Shown here: one piece after another, positions 1 to 7,915 of the stretch
Layout of the letters: each line of letters opens with the position of its first letter
Numbering within the stretch: the first letter of the stretch is position 1
NCBI GenBank assembly: GCA_910577165.1
Contig: CAJTLX010000055.1
Location: forward strand, 1-21,402
DNA: 21,402 nucleotides
Direction of reading: 5' to 3'
Source: an uncultured Lachnospiraceae bacterium
GTDB taxonomy: Bacteria; Bacillota; Clostridia; Lachnospirales; Lachnospiraceae
Position numbers and translations under genes: made by a program
The notes under the pieces: model-generated
What the model saw: only the letters and a program-made list of their open reading frames with translations
The model's database searches: none
What the model was told of the DNA's origin: nothing

Positions 1-284
1 GCTACCCCAAGCCCTACGTAAAGCCCCAAAAGTTCTGCATACGGTTCGCCCTTAAAGATCACAAAGCGCGCGATAAGCATGGGGATCATCGCCTTGGCAA
101 CATCGCCAAGATAGGTGATCGCGCCCGCTTTTTTTCCGAGAGTGCGAAGCGTATTGGTGGTTCCAATATTGCCGCTCCCGTAATCTCTGATATCCACATG
201 GTTCATCTTGCCGACAATATAGCCCGTTGAGATGCAGCCAAACCCATACCCGCACAGTAGGCATAAAATAATTCGCCAGACCAT
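1..284 (-). CDS. plsY: Glycerol-3-phosphate acyltransferase PlsY, partial (C-terminus beyond left edge)
   Basis: PlsY is an integral membrane enzyme that transfers the acyl group from acyl-phosphate to glycerol-3-phosphate, the first step of phospholipid synthesis in most Gram-positive bacteria. I translated the minus strand from an ATG at 284. The first 94 residues are visible: a hydrophobic first helix (residues 3-21), then the family signature around GSGNIGTTNTLRTLGKKAG, followed by a second hydrophobic stretch containing YLGDVAKAMIPML. GSGNxGxTN is the conserved substrate-binding loop of the family. A strong AAGGAGGAG ribosome binding site (286-295) sits just ahead of the start. The gene follows der by 20 bases and is probably co-transcribed with it; der-plsY is a common order in Bacillota. 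The rest of the protein lies outside the window. Confidence 0.93.
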   Translation of the reverse strand, partial: MVWRIILCLLCGYGFGCISTGYIVGKMNHVDIRDYGSGNIGTTNTLRTLGKKAGAITYLGDVAKAMIPMLIARFVIFKGEPYAELLGLYVGLGV

Positions 285-304
285 TGCTCCTCCTTAAATC
301 CTTT

Positions 305-1627
305 TTAGTTTTCCTTTCGTTCCCGGATAATAAATTTTAGCGAAGTCCCCGAAAATCCAAAGGCCTCTCTGATCTTGTTCTCAATATATCTGGTGTAGGA
401 ATAGTGCATTAACTCCTTGTCGTTGACAAAGAGAACAAAACTTGGCGGTTTTACCGCCACCTGCGTGATATAGTAGAGCTTTAAGCGTTTTCCCTTGTCG
501 GAAGGCGGCTGTTGTAAGGCGGTCGCCTCCATCAAAATCTCATTTAGCACACCGGTCGCAATGCGCAGATTTTGATTCTGGATCACCACCTCGATCACAT
601 CAAAAAGCTTTACGACGCGCTGCCCGGTCTTTGCGGAGAGAAATAGAATCTGCGCGTAGGGAAGAAAAGAGAGAATTTCTCTGATCTTTTCTGTATGTTT
701 GTAGATGGTCTTATCGTCCTTTTCGATCGCATCCCATTTATTTACCGCAATAATAATCCCCTTCCCGCGATCATGCGCAATCCCCGCGATTTTTGCGTCC
801 TGTTCGGTCACGCCCTCTTCTGCGTCAATCATCACTACCACCACGTCCGCGCGCTCCACGGCAGATACTGTACGAATAATACTAAAACGCTCTAACTCCT
901 CTTTTACCTTGCTCTTGCGCCGCAGTCCCGCTGTATCAATCAGAATATATTCTTTTTCCTTCCATACAACTGGCGTGTCCACCGCATCGCGCGTTGTACC
1001 CGCGATATCTGAGACAATCACACGGTTTTCCCCAAGGAGCTTATTGATCAGTGAGGATTTTCCGACATTAGGTTTTCCGACAATCGCTATTTTCGGGCGA
1101 GTATCTTCCTCCTCGACCATATCCGCAGCATCAAAATGCGATACGATCTCATCTAAGAGTTCGCCAAAACCAAGCATGGAGGCCGCAGAAACCGGAATTG
1201 GCTCCCCGATGCCAAGATTGTAAAATTCATATACATCCGCCATAAATTTTTCAAAACTGTCCACCTTGTTGACGGCTAAGATTACTGTTTTTCCCGATCG
1301 GCGAAGCATATCCGCCACTTTCCCGTCTGCGTCCGTAAGCCCCTGGCGCACATCGGTCACAAAGACAATGATATCCGCCGTGTCGATGGCGATCTGTGCC
1401 TGCTCCCGCATATAGGTGAGCATCATATCCTTGCTCTCCGGTTCAATCCCGCCGGTATCAATCATGGTAAACTGTTTGTCAAGCCAGGTTACATCCGCAT
1501 AAATGCGGTCGCGCGTCACGCCCGGCGTATCTTTTACAATTGAGATGCGCTCGCCCGCAAGGGCATTAAATAATGTCGATTTTCCCACATTCGGGCGACC
1601 GACGATCGCCACTACCGGTTTACTCAT
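305..1627 (-). CDS. der: Ribosome-assembly GTPase Der (EngA), tandem GTPase domains
   Basis: Der is an essential GTPase that acts in late maturation of the 50S ribosomal subunit. The 440-residue product has the diagnostic tandem G domains. Domain 1 has P-loop GRPNVGKS (residues 10-17), the T/DTPG-type switch and DTGG (57-60), and NKVD (120-123). Domain 2 has P-loop GKPNVGKS (184-191), DTAG, and NKWD. A C-terminal KH-like RNA-binding domain (about 350-437) contains the VKPPSFVLFVN segment typical of Der. Length is normal for the family. The start is ATG at 1627; a GGGG tract 7 bases upstream is a modest ribosome binding site. It lies 24 bases after the DUF512 gene and 20 bases before plsY, so all three probably share a transcript. 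Confidence 0.98.
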   Translation of the reverse strand: MSKPVVAIVGRPNVGKSTLFNALAGERISIVKDTPGVTRDRIYADVTWLDKQFTMIDTGGIEPESKDMMLTYMREQAQIAIDTADIIVFVTDVRQGLTDADGKVADMLRRSGKTVILAVNKVDSFEKFMADVYEFYNLGIGEPIPVSAASMLGFGELLDEIVSHFDAADMVEEEDTRPKIAIVGKPNVGKSSLINKLLGENRVIVSDIAGTTRDAVDTPVVWKEKEYILIDTAGLRRKSKVKEELERFSIIRTVSAVERADVVVVMIDAEEGVTEQDAKIAGIAHDRGKGIIIAVNKWDAIEKDDKTIYKHTEKIREILSFLPYAQILFLSAKTGQRVVKLFDVIEVVIQNQNLRIATGVLNEILMEATALQQPPSDKGKRLKLYYITQVAVKPPSFVLFVNDKELMHYSYTRYIENKIREAFGFSGTSLKFIIRERKEN

Positions 1628-1651
1628 ATGCGAACCCCATACCTTTCTTTT

Positions 1652-3004
1652 TTAATCTCGCCCTTCGCGCGAATCCGTATCCTGTGAAAATGGTTCCACA
1701 ATCGCGCGCACAAAGGACATCCCATCCGATTGTACAATACGAACTCTAGTTTGTAAAGTGCTTTCTACTTCTTTTATCGTGTAATCATCTAAAAAATCGT
1801 ATTCTTTCGGGCGAATCATCACCGACGGAATTAAAAGGTATTCCCCTAAAGGTTTTCCCCTTAGCTGCGCGACTAAGTCCTGCCCGGTCACAAGTCCCGC
1901 CACTGTGATCTCCTCGCCAAAAAAATGGTTGATGATCGGGTAGAGATGGACGGTAATTTCTGGAAATTTTTCCCTTATTGACTCCAAGAGTCCGGTAAGG
2001 ATCGGTACTGCTAAAACTCCGGTTGCAAGGGAGATCTCCTTACTTTTTTTGGGGGGAGAAAATTTTGCAGACGACAGTGCCGCGGAAACTTCATCCATCA
2101 GCGAGCGCGCCATGCCAACACCGTTTTCAATCTGACCGTACCCCTCATAGTACTCCGCCTCAGGAATTGGCCATCCCGCCGTTAAAAACCACTCGTCACT
2201 CGCGTGAACAAAGCGCGTTTTATGGCGCGAAAGCATTTTCTCCTGCCAGGAAAAAATCTGATGAAGTACCGCCCTTGCATCCTCGCGGTTAAAACTCTCT
2301 AAAGGAAAAAGCCCCTCGCGGTATTTTGTCTTTCCAACGGGAACAACAGAAACGCTCTCCATATACGGCAGGAATTTTTCTAATTCCCCGATGGTAAAAT
2401 CTAATTCCGCCCCGTCGTTAATCCCCTTGCACAGCACGATCTGAGCGTTCATTGTGATCCCAGCATCAAAGAAATCCCATATTTTTGAAAGCGCGTCCCC
2501 CGCAAAACGATTATTTAGCATTTTGCAGCGCAGCGCAGGATTCATGGTGTGAATCGAAATATTTATCGGCGATAATTTATAAAAACAAATGCGTTTTACA
2601 TCCTCATCGCTCATATTGGTTAATGTAATATAATTTCCCTGCAAAAAAGATAATCTTGCATCGTCATCCTTAAAATACAGGGTTTCGCGCATTCCCGGCG
2701 GCATCTGGTCAATAAAACAGAAAATACATTTATTTCGGCAGGAGCGATACTGATCCATCAGCCCCTCCTCAAATACCAGACCAAGATCCTCCCCGTAATC
2801 CTTCTCAATCTCAAGTTCCCACTCCTCGCCGGAGGATTTTTGCACCAGCAAAGTCAGGTATTCATCATTTGCCAGATAATGATAATCAAAAATATCCGCG
2901 ATCTTTTTTCCATTTATGCGCAGCAGCTTATCCCCCGGAGAAAGAGAAAGTTCCTCCGCAATGCTTCCCGGCACGATGGATTTGATTTTATGGCAGTTCT
3001 CCAT
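1652..3004 (-). CDS. DUF512 family protein: PDZ domain plus radical-SAM-like Fe-S domain
   Basis: The 450-residue protein matches the clostridial family annotated as DUF512 or as a putative Fe-S oxidoreductase related to NifB/MoaA. The N-terminal 70 residues form a PDZ-like module (SIVPGSIAEELSLSPGDKLL, then RINGKKIADIFDYHY). Next comes a cysteine motif C89-x3-C93-x2-C96 (SCRNKCIFCFIDQ), which is the spacing of a radical SAM [4Fe-4S] site. It is followed by GNYITLTN and INISIHTMNPALR, typical of the barrel strands. The C-terminal half (about 280-430) is the DUF512 region. The substrate is unknown. The gene sits 12 bases after aroA, whose TGA lies just ahead of the AGGGGG ribosome binding site used here (ATG at 3004), so translation may be coupled. 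Its place directly upstream of der is a common clostridial arrangement and hints at a ribosome- or RNA-related role, but that is inference. Confidence 0.92.
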   Translation of the reverse strand: MENCHKIKSIVPGSIAEELSLSPGDKLLRINGKKIADIFDYHYLANDEYLTLLVQKSSGEEWELEIEKDYGEDLGLVFEEGLMDQYRSCRNKCIFCFIDQMPPGMRETLYFKDDDARLSFLQGNYITLTNMSDEDVKRICFYKLSPINISIHTMNPALRCKMLNNRFAGDALSKIWDFFDAGITMNAQIVLCKGINDGAELDFTIGELEKFLPYMESVSVVPVGKTKYREGLFPLESFNREDARAVLHQIFSWQEKMLSRHKTRFVHASDEWFLTAGWPIPEAEYYEGYGQIENGVGMARSLMDEVSAALSSAKFSPPKKSKEISLATGVLAVPILTGLLESIREKFPEITVHLYPIINHFFGEEITVAGLVTGQDLVAQLRGKPLGEYLLIPSVMIRPKEYDFLDDYTIKEVESTLQTRVRIVQSDGMSFVRAIVEPFSQDTDSREGRD

Positions 3005-3016
3005 ATCTTCCCCCTC

Positions 3017-4333
3017 TCAAAGCTGCAAACAAAGATCCTCAAATACCTGAAAATAATTCTCAAAAGTTTTGCGGCAGCAGGAAGGATTTTCAATCACAAT
3101 GCCCGGAATGCGCAGACCAATCAGCGCGAAACTCATTGCCACACGGTGATCATTGTAGGTGCAGATCCGCCCGCCATAGATGTTTTCTGCCGGATAGATC
3201 CGCACTCCATCAGAAAATTCTTCACAGCATACGCCAAGTTTTGTTAGTTCCGTATAGATCGCCGCGATCCGATCACATTCCTGTCCGCGAAGATGACGGA
3301 TCCCTGTGATGGTGGTCGGCGTATCGGCAAATGGCGCGAGTGCCGCAAGCGTTAAGGTCTGGTCGGAAAAGGTATGCATATCCACTTCCACCCCATGAAA
3401 TGTTCCGCTCTCCGCGCCCCTTAATGCGACTCCCTTCTCAGTGTTCTCTATTTTTCCTCCCATCCGCTCAAGCAATTTTAAAAACTTAATATCTCCCTGA
3501 AGCGTGTCCATGCGCACCCCCTCCACACAGATGCGAATGCCAAGCAACATTGCTATCGCGTAAAAATAGCAGGCAGCGGAAAGATCTGGCTCCACCGCAT
3601 AATCCCTCCCCTGATAGCCTTGGTTTCCCGGAATAAAATAGGAAATTTTGCCATTGTTTTCCTTGCGCAGCGCGCGCACCCCGAATTCCTCCATCATCCG
3701 CGTGGTTATCCCAATGTAGGACATTCCATGTTCTCCCTCTACCAGGATGGTAAAATCCTTATTTGTGCAGCAGGAAGAAATTAACAGGGCACTTAAAAAT
3801 TGGCTGCTGTCATCGATATTTACCGAAATTTCCTGTTTCCTCACCCCGTTTGCCGAAAGGGAAAACGGAAAATGCCCCTCCTCTTCGGTGCAATTTATCT
3901 CTGCCCCCAATTCTCTTAAACTTGCAAGTAAGGGTGCCATCGGCCGCTTTCGCATCTGCGCCGATGCGTCAAGAAAATACTCCCCAGAAGAGATTCCAAG
4001 AAGTGCCGTTAAAAAGCGCGCCGCCGTTCCCGCGCTGCCCACATAGAGCTTGGCTTTTTCTTTTGGGATCTTCCCCGCCCCGCCGACAATTTTTACTTCT
4101 TTTTCCGGCTCATTTATCGAAACTTCAAAGCCCAGATCTTTTACACATTCCATAAAATAACGGGAATCCTCCGAGAAAAGTACGCCCGTTAGGGTACTCT
4201 TTCCCCTGGCAAGCACAGAAAGCAAAAGTGCCCGGTTTGTTATGCTTTTAGACCCTGGAACCCTTACCGTATGTTCCCTGTTTTTTATCCTTTTAAGATC
4301 GATGGGATTTACCCGATATTCTTCCCTTTCCAT
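3017..4333 (-). CDS. aroA: 3-phosphoshikimate 1-carboxyvinyltransferase (EPSP synthase)
   Basis: EPSP synthase joins shikimate-3-phosphate and phosphoenolpyruvate in the sixth step of the shikimate pathway, leading to chorismate and aromatic amino acids. The 438-residue protein has the N-terminal signature PGSKSITNRALLL (residues 26-38, with catalytic-site K29, S30 and R34). It also has GTAARFLTALL, the loop QMRKRPMAPLL, the distal signature LRGQECDRIAA, and YNDHRVAMSFAL near the C-terminus. Length is normal for the family. I chose ATG at 4333, with a GGGGGA tract as ribosome binding site, over an in-frame TTG at 4351 that would add six residues. No other aromatic-pathway gene is present here. 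The gene is separated from pgeF by 146 bases holding three inverted repeats, and may have its own expression control. Confidence 0.97.
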   Translation of the reverse strand: MEREEYRVNPIDLKRIKNREHTVRVPGSKSITNRALLLSVLARGKSTLTGVLFSEDSRYFMECVKDLGFEVSINEPEKEVKIVGGAGKIPKEKAKLYVGSAGTAARFLTALLGISSGEYFLDASAQMRKRPMAPLLASLRELGAEINCTEEEGHFPFSLSANGVRKQEISVNIDDSSQFLSALLISSCCTNKDFTILVEGEHGMSYIGITTRMMEEFGVRALRKENNGKISYFIPGNQGYQGRDYAVEPDLSAACYFYAIAMLLGIRICVEGVRMDTLQGDIKFLKLLERMGGKIENTEKGVALRGAESGTFHGVEVDMHTFSDQTLTLAALAPFADTPTTITGIRHLRGQECDRIAAIYTELTKLGVCCEEFSDGVRIYPAENIYGGRICTYNDHRVAMSFALIGLRIPGIVIENPSCCRKTFENYFQVFEDLCLQL

Positions 4334-4370
4334 AAAAATCCCCCATTCCAAAGCGTTTTTTGCATAGGCA

Positions 4371-4472
4371 CGCGAGCTGAATATCAGATTCGGCTCTGCG
4401 ATTTTTGAATTTGTGACGCTTCAGCACAAATTCGTGTGTAAAAAATAAGTGCATCAGCATTATTTTTCACAC
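4371..4472. repeat. Cluster of three consecutive inverted repeats between pgeF and aroA
   Basis: This gap contains three hairpin-forming palindromes in a row. The first is GAGCTGAAT-atcag-ATTCGGCTC (4374-4396), which pairs fully with one G-U wobble when read on the plus strand and can be extended by CGC/GCG. The second is a perfect 9-bp repeat, GAATTTGTG (4407-4415) with CACAAATTC (4425-4433). The third is GTGTGTAAAAAATAA (4434-4448) with TTATTTTTCACAC (4460-4472), whose loop adds TGC/GCA. The second and third loops share a related core (CTTCAGCA and CATCAGCA). The cluster could be an intergenic mobile palindrome, an mRNA-processing or stabilising element, or a weak terminator. No classical terminator T-tract is clear in the direction of the operon. 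Confidence 0.7.
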
Positions 4473-4479
4473 TACCTCC

Positions 4480-5331
4480 CTAGTTCCTTCGCATAATAAA
4501 TCCCGCCATACTCCCGCGCTTATTACCGCTTGCGCGGTGCGAAAAAAACAGATCCTGTCTGCACATTGTACAAAGTCCGGAAACCACAATATGATTATCC
4601 CCCACCCCCGCTTCTAGGAGTGCTACACGGTTAGCCTCCCAGAGATTAACAAAATACTTCTCTTTCACATTTTCTTTTTTCACGAGGATTATATTGCTCT
4701 CCCACACCCGCTTCCCAAAGGATTGTTCAAATTCTTTTGCCACTTCCTCCCCGACTTCATAGCATTCCGGTCCTATCGAAGGACCTATCACAACACGCAG
4801 ATCCTCTGCGTGGCTTCCAAATTTTTCCTGCATAAAGGAAACCATCCCCCCGGCAATCCTTCCGACTGTTCCGCGCCAACCCGCATGCGCCGTGGCGATC
4901 GCGCCTTTTTTAGGGTCATAGAAAAAGAGGGGGACACAGTCGGCACCAAAAACTAAAAGTGCTGCGCCGGGTTCATTGGTGGTATGCCCGTCCACACCTT
5001 TATAATCGCGCTCGTGAAAAATTCCCTTGCCGCAGTCAGCCCTTCCCGCCAGACGAAGTTTTGTCCCGTGTACCTGATCGGTAAAAATAAGCTGTTCCGG
5101 TCTGATCCCCATACTCTCTGTTAAGCGGCGGTAATTTTCAAGTACTCGCTCCTCCTTATCCCCCCGCAAAAATCCGAGATTCATCGAGGCAAATTCTCCG
5201 CGGCTAACCCCACAAAGTCTTGTGGAAAATCCGCAGACAATCTCCGGGTACGCCTCAAAGATCGGGAAAGCCACATAGGGTACGGTATCCACATTTTTTA
5301 ACATCGCATTCCCATTTAAAATTCTGTCCAA
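4480..5331 (-). CDS. pgeF: PgeF/YfiH family protein (LACC1-like, formerly multicopper polyphenol oxidase)
   Basis: Members of this family have been called laccase-domain proteins or polyphenol oxidases. Later work assigned purine nucleoside phosphorylase/deaminase activity to LACC1 relatives and a peptidoglycan-editing role to PgeF, which prevents misincorporation of L-serine into the stem peptide. The 283-residue protein shows the metal-binding His/Cys/His set: VHGTKL, GADCVPLFF and TAHAGWRGTVGRIA. The C-terminal SGLCTMCRQDLFFSHRA is also characteristic. The start is TTG at 5331. An exact AGGAGG (5339-5344) lies 7 bases ahead of it and overlaps the yraN stop codon, whereas the first in-frame ATG at 5304 lacks such a site. 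Tight spacing suggests translational coupling with yraN. Confidence 0.93.
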   Translation of the reverse strand: MDRILNGNAMLKNVDTVPYVAFPIFEAYPEIVCGFSTRLCGVSRGEFASMNLGFLRGDKEERVLENYRRLTESMGIRPEQLIFTDQVHGTKLRLAGRADCGKGIFHERDYKGVDGHTTNEPGAALLVFGADCVPLFFYDPKKGAIATAHAGWRGTVGRIAGGMVSFMQEKFGSHAEDLRVVIGPSIGPECYEVGEEVAKEFEQSFGKRVWESNIILVKKENVKEKYFVNLWEANRVALLEAGVGDNHIVVSGLCTMCRQDLFFSHRASGNKRGSMAGFIMRRN

Positions 5332-5342
5332 TTTCCATCCTC

Positions 5343-5699
5343 CTAGCCCTCAAACGCATTGATAATCAAATGAATTTCCTGCCCTGCAATTGCCACCACA
5401 TCAAAGCGGCAGAGCGTGTTTTGCGGATATCCATTTTTTAACAGATAATAGCGCGCCACCTCTGCGATCACGCGCTGTTTTCTTTTCGTGACCGCTTCTT
5501 CTGGAGAGCCGAACGCGCCATCTTTGCGGTATTTTACTTCGATAAATACAAGATAGTTCCCTTCCTTTGCGATCAGATCAATCTCCCCCGCCCGACAAAA
5601 AAAATTATGTTCCAAAATCCGGTAGCCCCGCCCCGCAAGATATTCTGCTGCCGCAAGTTCCTTCTCTCCGCCAAGCTTACGCTTATTTATTTTTCCCAC
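5343..5699 (-). CDS. YraN family (UPF0102) nuclease-fold protein
   Basis: This 118-residue protein belongs to the YraN/UPF0102 family, small proteins with a restriction-endonuclease-like fold and no firmly established function. The core motif is visible: AGEIDLIAKEGNYLVFIEVKYR, in which the D and the E-x-K form the PD-(D/E)xK-like triad. It is preceded by GEKELAAAEYLAGRGYRILEHNF and followed by EEAVTKRKQRVIAEVARYYL, both typical. The start is GTG at 5699, served by GGAGG (5707-5711) at 7-base spacing. That site overlaps the stop codon of the FlhB-like gene. In many Bacillota yraN sits next to rnhB and rbgA, as here. Confidence 0.93.
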   Translation of the reverse strand: MGKINKRKLGGEKELAAAEYLAGRGYRILEHNFFCRAGEIDLIAKEGNYLVFIEVKYRKDGAFGSPEEAVTKRKQRVIAEVARYYLLKNGYPQNTLCRFDVVAIAGQEIHLIINAFEG

Positions 5700-5712
5700 C
5701 CATCTTCCTCCC

Positions 5713-6099
5713 CTATACGGGTTTTCCCATTACCTTCTCCTTGATATTATCTAACCGGTCAACAAACATTAATACCTGCGCAACCACTTCATAGAGTTCC
5801 GGGGGAATAAAATCGCCAATCTCTAATTTGGAGAGCGTGTTGGCCAGGCGTTCATCCCTATGGATTGGCACTTGGCTCTCCTGTGCCTTCTCAATAATTT
5901 TCTCCGCCAAAACCCCCCTGCCGCTCGCAATAATTTTCGGTGCCTGTTCACCCGGATCATATTCTAGGGCAACTGCCGTCTTTTTCTTTTCCTCCAAAAG
6001 ATTTGCTGTTACCACCGCTTTTTTCCCCTCTTCTCCTCGGCTCTCCTTTTCACCATATCCATTGTAAGGATTGTTTTCATATGGGTTTTTTCCTGCCAT
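5713..6099 (-). CDS. Stand-alone FlhB C-terminal-domain protein (EscU/YscU/FlhB cytoplasmic domain family)
   Basis: The 128-residue protein resembles only the cytoplasmic C-terminal domain of FlhB/YscU export-switch proteins. The core AVALEYDPGEQAPKIIASG, then GVLAEKIIEKAQESQVPIHRDERLA and FIPPELYEVVAQVLMFVDRL, aligns with that domain after its cleavage site. There are no membrane helices and the NPTH autocleavage motif is absent: the position that would hold it reads EYDP-type sequence. The first 35 residues are hydrophilic and rich in N, E and K. It corresponds to the class of B. subtilis YlqH, which lies in the same rbgA-rnhB neighbourhood. No flagellar gene is nearby. A GGAGG-type ribosome binding site lies about 8 bases before ATG 6099. 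The function is unknown. Confidence 0.88.
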   Translation of the reverse strand: MAGKNPYENNPYNGYGEKESRGEEGKKAVVTANLLEEKKKTAVALEYDPGEQAPKIIASGRGVLAEKIIEKAQESQVPIHRDERLANTLSKLEIGDFIPPELYEVVAQVLMFVDRLDNIKEKVMGKPV

Positions 6100-6156
6100 T
6101 TTCTCATCCTCCCCTCCTGCTAAATTTTTACTCTTTTTATTTCTAAAAGCTCTGAA

Positions 6157-6972
6157 TCAATAGCCGAAATTATGCAGAAAACTCTTTCGGTGAATCGGTG
6201 TTGGACCTAATTTCTTTAATGCCTGAATATGTTCCTCCGAGCCATACCCCTTATTGCTTGCAAAACTGTACCCCGGATACTGCTTGTCATACTCCGCCAT
6301 CAGCCGATCGCGAAATACCTTGGCGACAATGCTTGCCGCCGCAATAGAAATACTCTTTGTGTCCCCCTTGATAATCGGCACCTGCGGAATCCGCACCTCC
6401 GGAATGGTCACGGCATCGTTGAGCAAAATATCCGGAATTACGGAAAGGTTGGCGATGGACTCGCGCATTGCTTCAAAATTTGCCTGTTGAATATTGATCT
6501 CGTCAATGCGCTGCGGCGAGGAAATACCGATCCCATACGAGATCGCCTTGGCGGTAATCTCCTCGTAAAGCTCCTCGCGCTTTTTTTCGGTAAGCTGCTT
6601 GGAATCATTAATATAGAGAATATCGCAGTCCTTGGGCAAGATCACGGCGCAGGTAACCACAGGACCCGCCAAAGGACCCCTTCCCACCTCGTCAATCCCC
6701 GCAATATACTCATACTCCGCATAGCGGCGTTCATATTCTTTCATCTTAAAGATACGCTTTTTCTCCTCCTCCAGCCTATCCATGGTTTTTTGATATTTGT
6801 CCACAAGTTTTTTCGCGCCGGGACGAGCGTCCCCCTTAAATGCCTTAATATAATCCGCAAGCTTATCGCCCGCGTTTTTTAAGGTATCATCCATCTGCGC
6901 TAAGGTCATTTTTCCCCTCTCCAACTGCGCGCCGAGCTTTTCCACAAAATTCTTCTTTTTTTCCTCACACAT
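6157..6972 (-). CDS. rnhB: Ribonuclease HII
   Basis: RNase HII removes ribonucleotides misincorporated into DNA and RNA from RNA-DNA hybrids. The catalytic start of the core domain, AGIDEVGRGPLAGPVV (residues 91-106; D94 and E95 are metal ligands), is followed by INDSKQLTEKKRE, PDILLNDAV (third acidic position), GDTKSISIAAASIVAKVFRD and SNKGYGSEEHI-x-LGPTPIHRKSF. About 85 residues precede the core, including a charged helical stretch rich in K, D and E. Such N-terminal extensions are usual in Bacillota RnhB. I chose ATG at 6972, with AAAGGA 8 bases upstream, giving 271 residues. A TTG at 6990 has no ribosome binding site. It is transcribed after rbgA. Confidence 0.96.
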   Translation of the reverse strand: MCEEKKKNFVEKLGAQLERGKMTLAQMDDTLKNAGDKLADYIKAFKGDARPGAKKLVDKYQKTMDRLEEEKKRIFKMKEYERRYAEYEYIAGIDEVGRGPLAGPVVTCAVILPKDCDILYINDSKQLTEKKREELYEEITAKAISYGIGISSPQRIDEINIQQANFEAMRESIANLSVIPDILLNDAVTIPEVRIPQVPIIKGDTKSISIAAASIVAKVFRDRLMAEYDKQYPGYSFASNKGYGSEEHIQALKKLGPTPIHRKSFLHNFGY

Positions 6973-7031
6973 ACATTCTTTCCTTTCCAATTTTTTTTAT
7001 TTTACTATTTTCCCCCTGTTCCAATTTCCAA

Positions 7032-7874
7032 TCATTCCGGCATCTCCAACGTAAAACATCCGATTTTTCCATTTCGAAAATCATCTAATACAAATCCCGC
7101 TGCCCTTTCTATATCAAGTCCCCCGCCTTTTTTTAAGCAGGCGCGCGCCCTTGCAACGCGCTCTAATATGATATTCCCATCCCCATCTTCCTCCACTTTG
7201 TATTTGGCAGAAAGCGCGCCGGGATACTGCCTGGTCAGGAAATTGCAAAGTTCAGATCCAAGTTCTGTTGTCACAAGAATCTCGTCGTTGATGGAACCAA
7301 TTAACGCAATGCGCAGCCCTATCTTCTGATCCTCAAATTTTGGCCAGAGAATCCCCGGCGTATCGAGTAGCTCAACATTTTTATTTAGGCGAATCCACTG
7401 TTTGCCCTTTGTTACCCCCGGCTTATTCCCGGTTTTTGTGATCGCTTTTTTCGCAAAGGCATTGATAAATGTCGACTTTCCCACATTGGGAATCCCGACA
7501 ATCATCGCGCGGACGGGACGGTTTTGAATGCCGCGTTTTCGATCGCGCTCGATCTTTTCCTGACAGGCCTTTCTTATGGCATCCTCGACTTCCTTTATTC
7601 CCGTGCCGCCCTTTGAATTGATGGTGACAACAAAATAACCTTTCGCCTCGTAGTAGGCTTTCCAGCACGCAGTCTTTTCCCCGTCCGCAAGATCCGCCTT
7701 GTTTAAAAGAATCACTCTCGCCTTTCCATTTGCCATTGTATCGATGTCCGGATTTTTGCTGCTGCGCGGAATCCGCGCGTCCACCAACTCAATAATCACA
7801 TCGATTAGTTTTAGATCCTCCTGCATCTGGCGTTTTGCCTTTGTCATATGTCCCGGATACCATTGATACTGCAT
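7032..7874 (-). CDS. rbgA: Ribosome biogenesis GTPase RbgA (YlqF)
   Basis: RbgA is a circularly permuted GTPase needed for late assembly of the 50S subunit. The permutation is visible in the motif order: NKAD (G4, residues 58-61) comes before the P-loop GIPNVGKST (127-135), then KPGVTKGKQW (G2) and LLDTPGILWP (G3). The N-terminus QWYPGHMTKAKRQM is diagnostic of the RbgA/YlqF subfamily, and the C-terminal RNA-binding helical part is present. I chose ATG at 7874 with a purine-rich GGGGGAGAGG ribosome binding site, giving 280 residues, near the usual length. The longer frame begins with a GTG overlapping the lepB stop codon and is unlikely. It sits 41 bases after lepB. Confidence 0.97.
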   Translation of the reverse strand: MQYQWYPGHMTKAKRQMQEDLKLIDVIIELVDARIPRSSKNPDIDTMANGKARVILLNKADLADGEKTACWKAYYEAKGYFVVTINSKGGTGIKEVEDAIRKACQEKIERDRKRGIQNRPVRAMIVGIPNVGKSTFINAFAKKAITKTGNKPGVTKGKQWIRLNKNVELLDTPGILWPKFEDQKIGLRIALIGSINDEILVTTELGSELCNFLTRQYPGALSAKYKVEEDGDGNIILERVARARACLKKGGGLDIERAAGFVLDDFRNGKIGCFTLEMPE

Positions 7875-7915
7875 TTTCCTCTCCCCCTTTTTTCTGTTTT
7901 CCTCCTGCGGCAGCA

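Noticed and set aside
52..264. Minus-strand 70-codon frame
   Set aside because: It is an out-of-frame shadow of the plsY coding sequence, which has clear family motifs in another frame.
4334..4351. TTG start adding six residues to AroA
   Set aside because: ATG 4333 has a GGGGGA site directly upstream, and the extra residues match nothing in the family.
6973..6990. TTG start for RNase HII
   Set aside because: Only an A/T-rich tract precedes it. ATG 6972 has AAAGGA at 8-base spacing.
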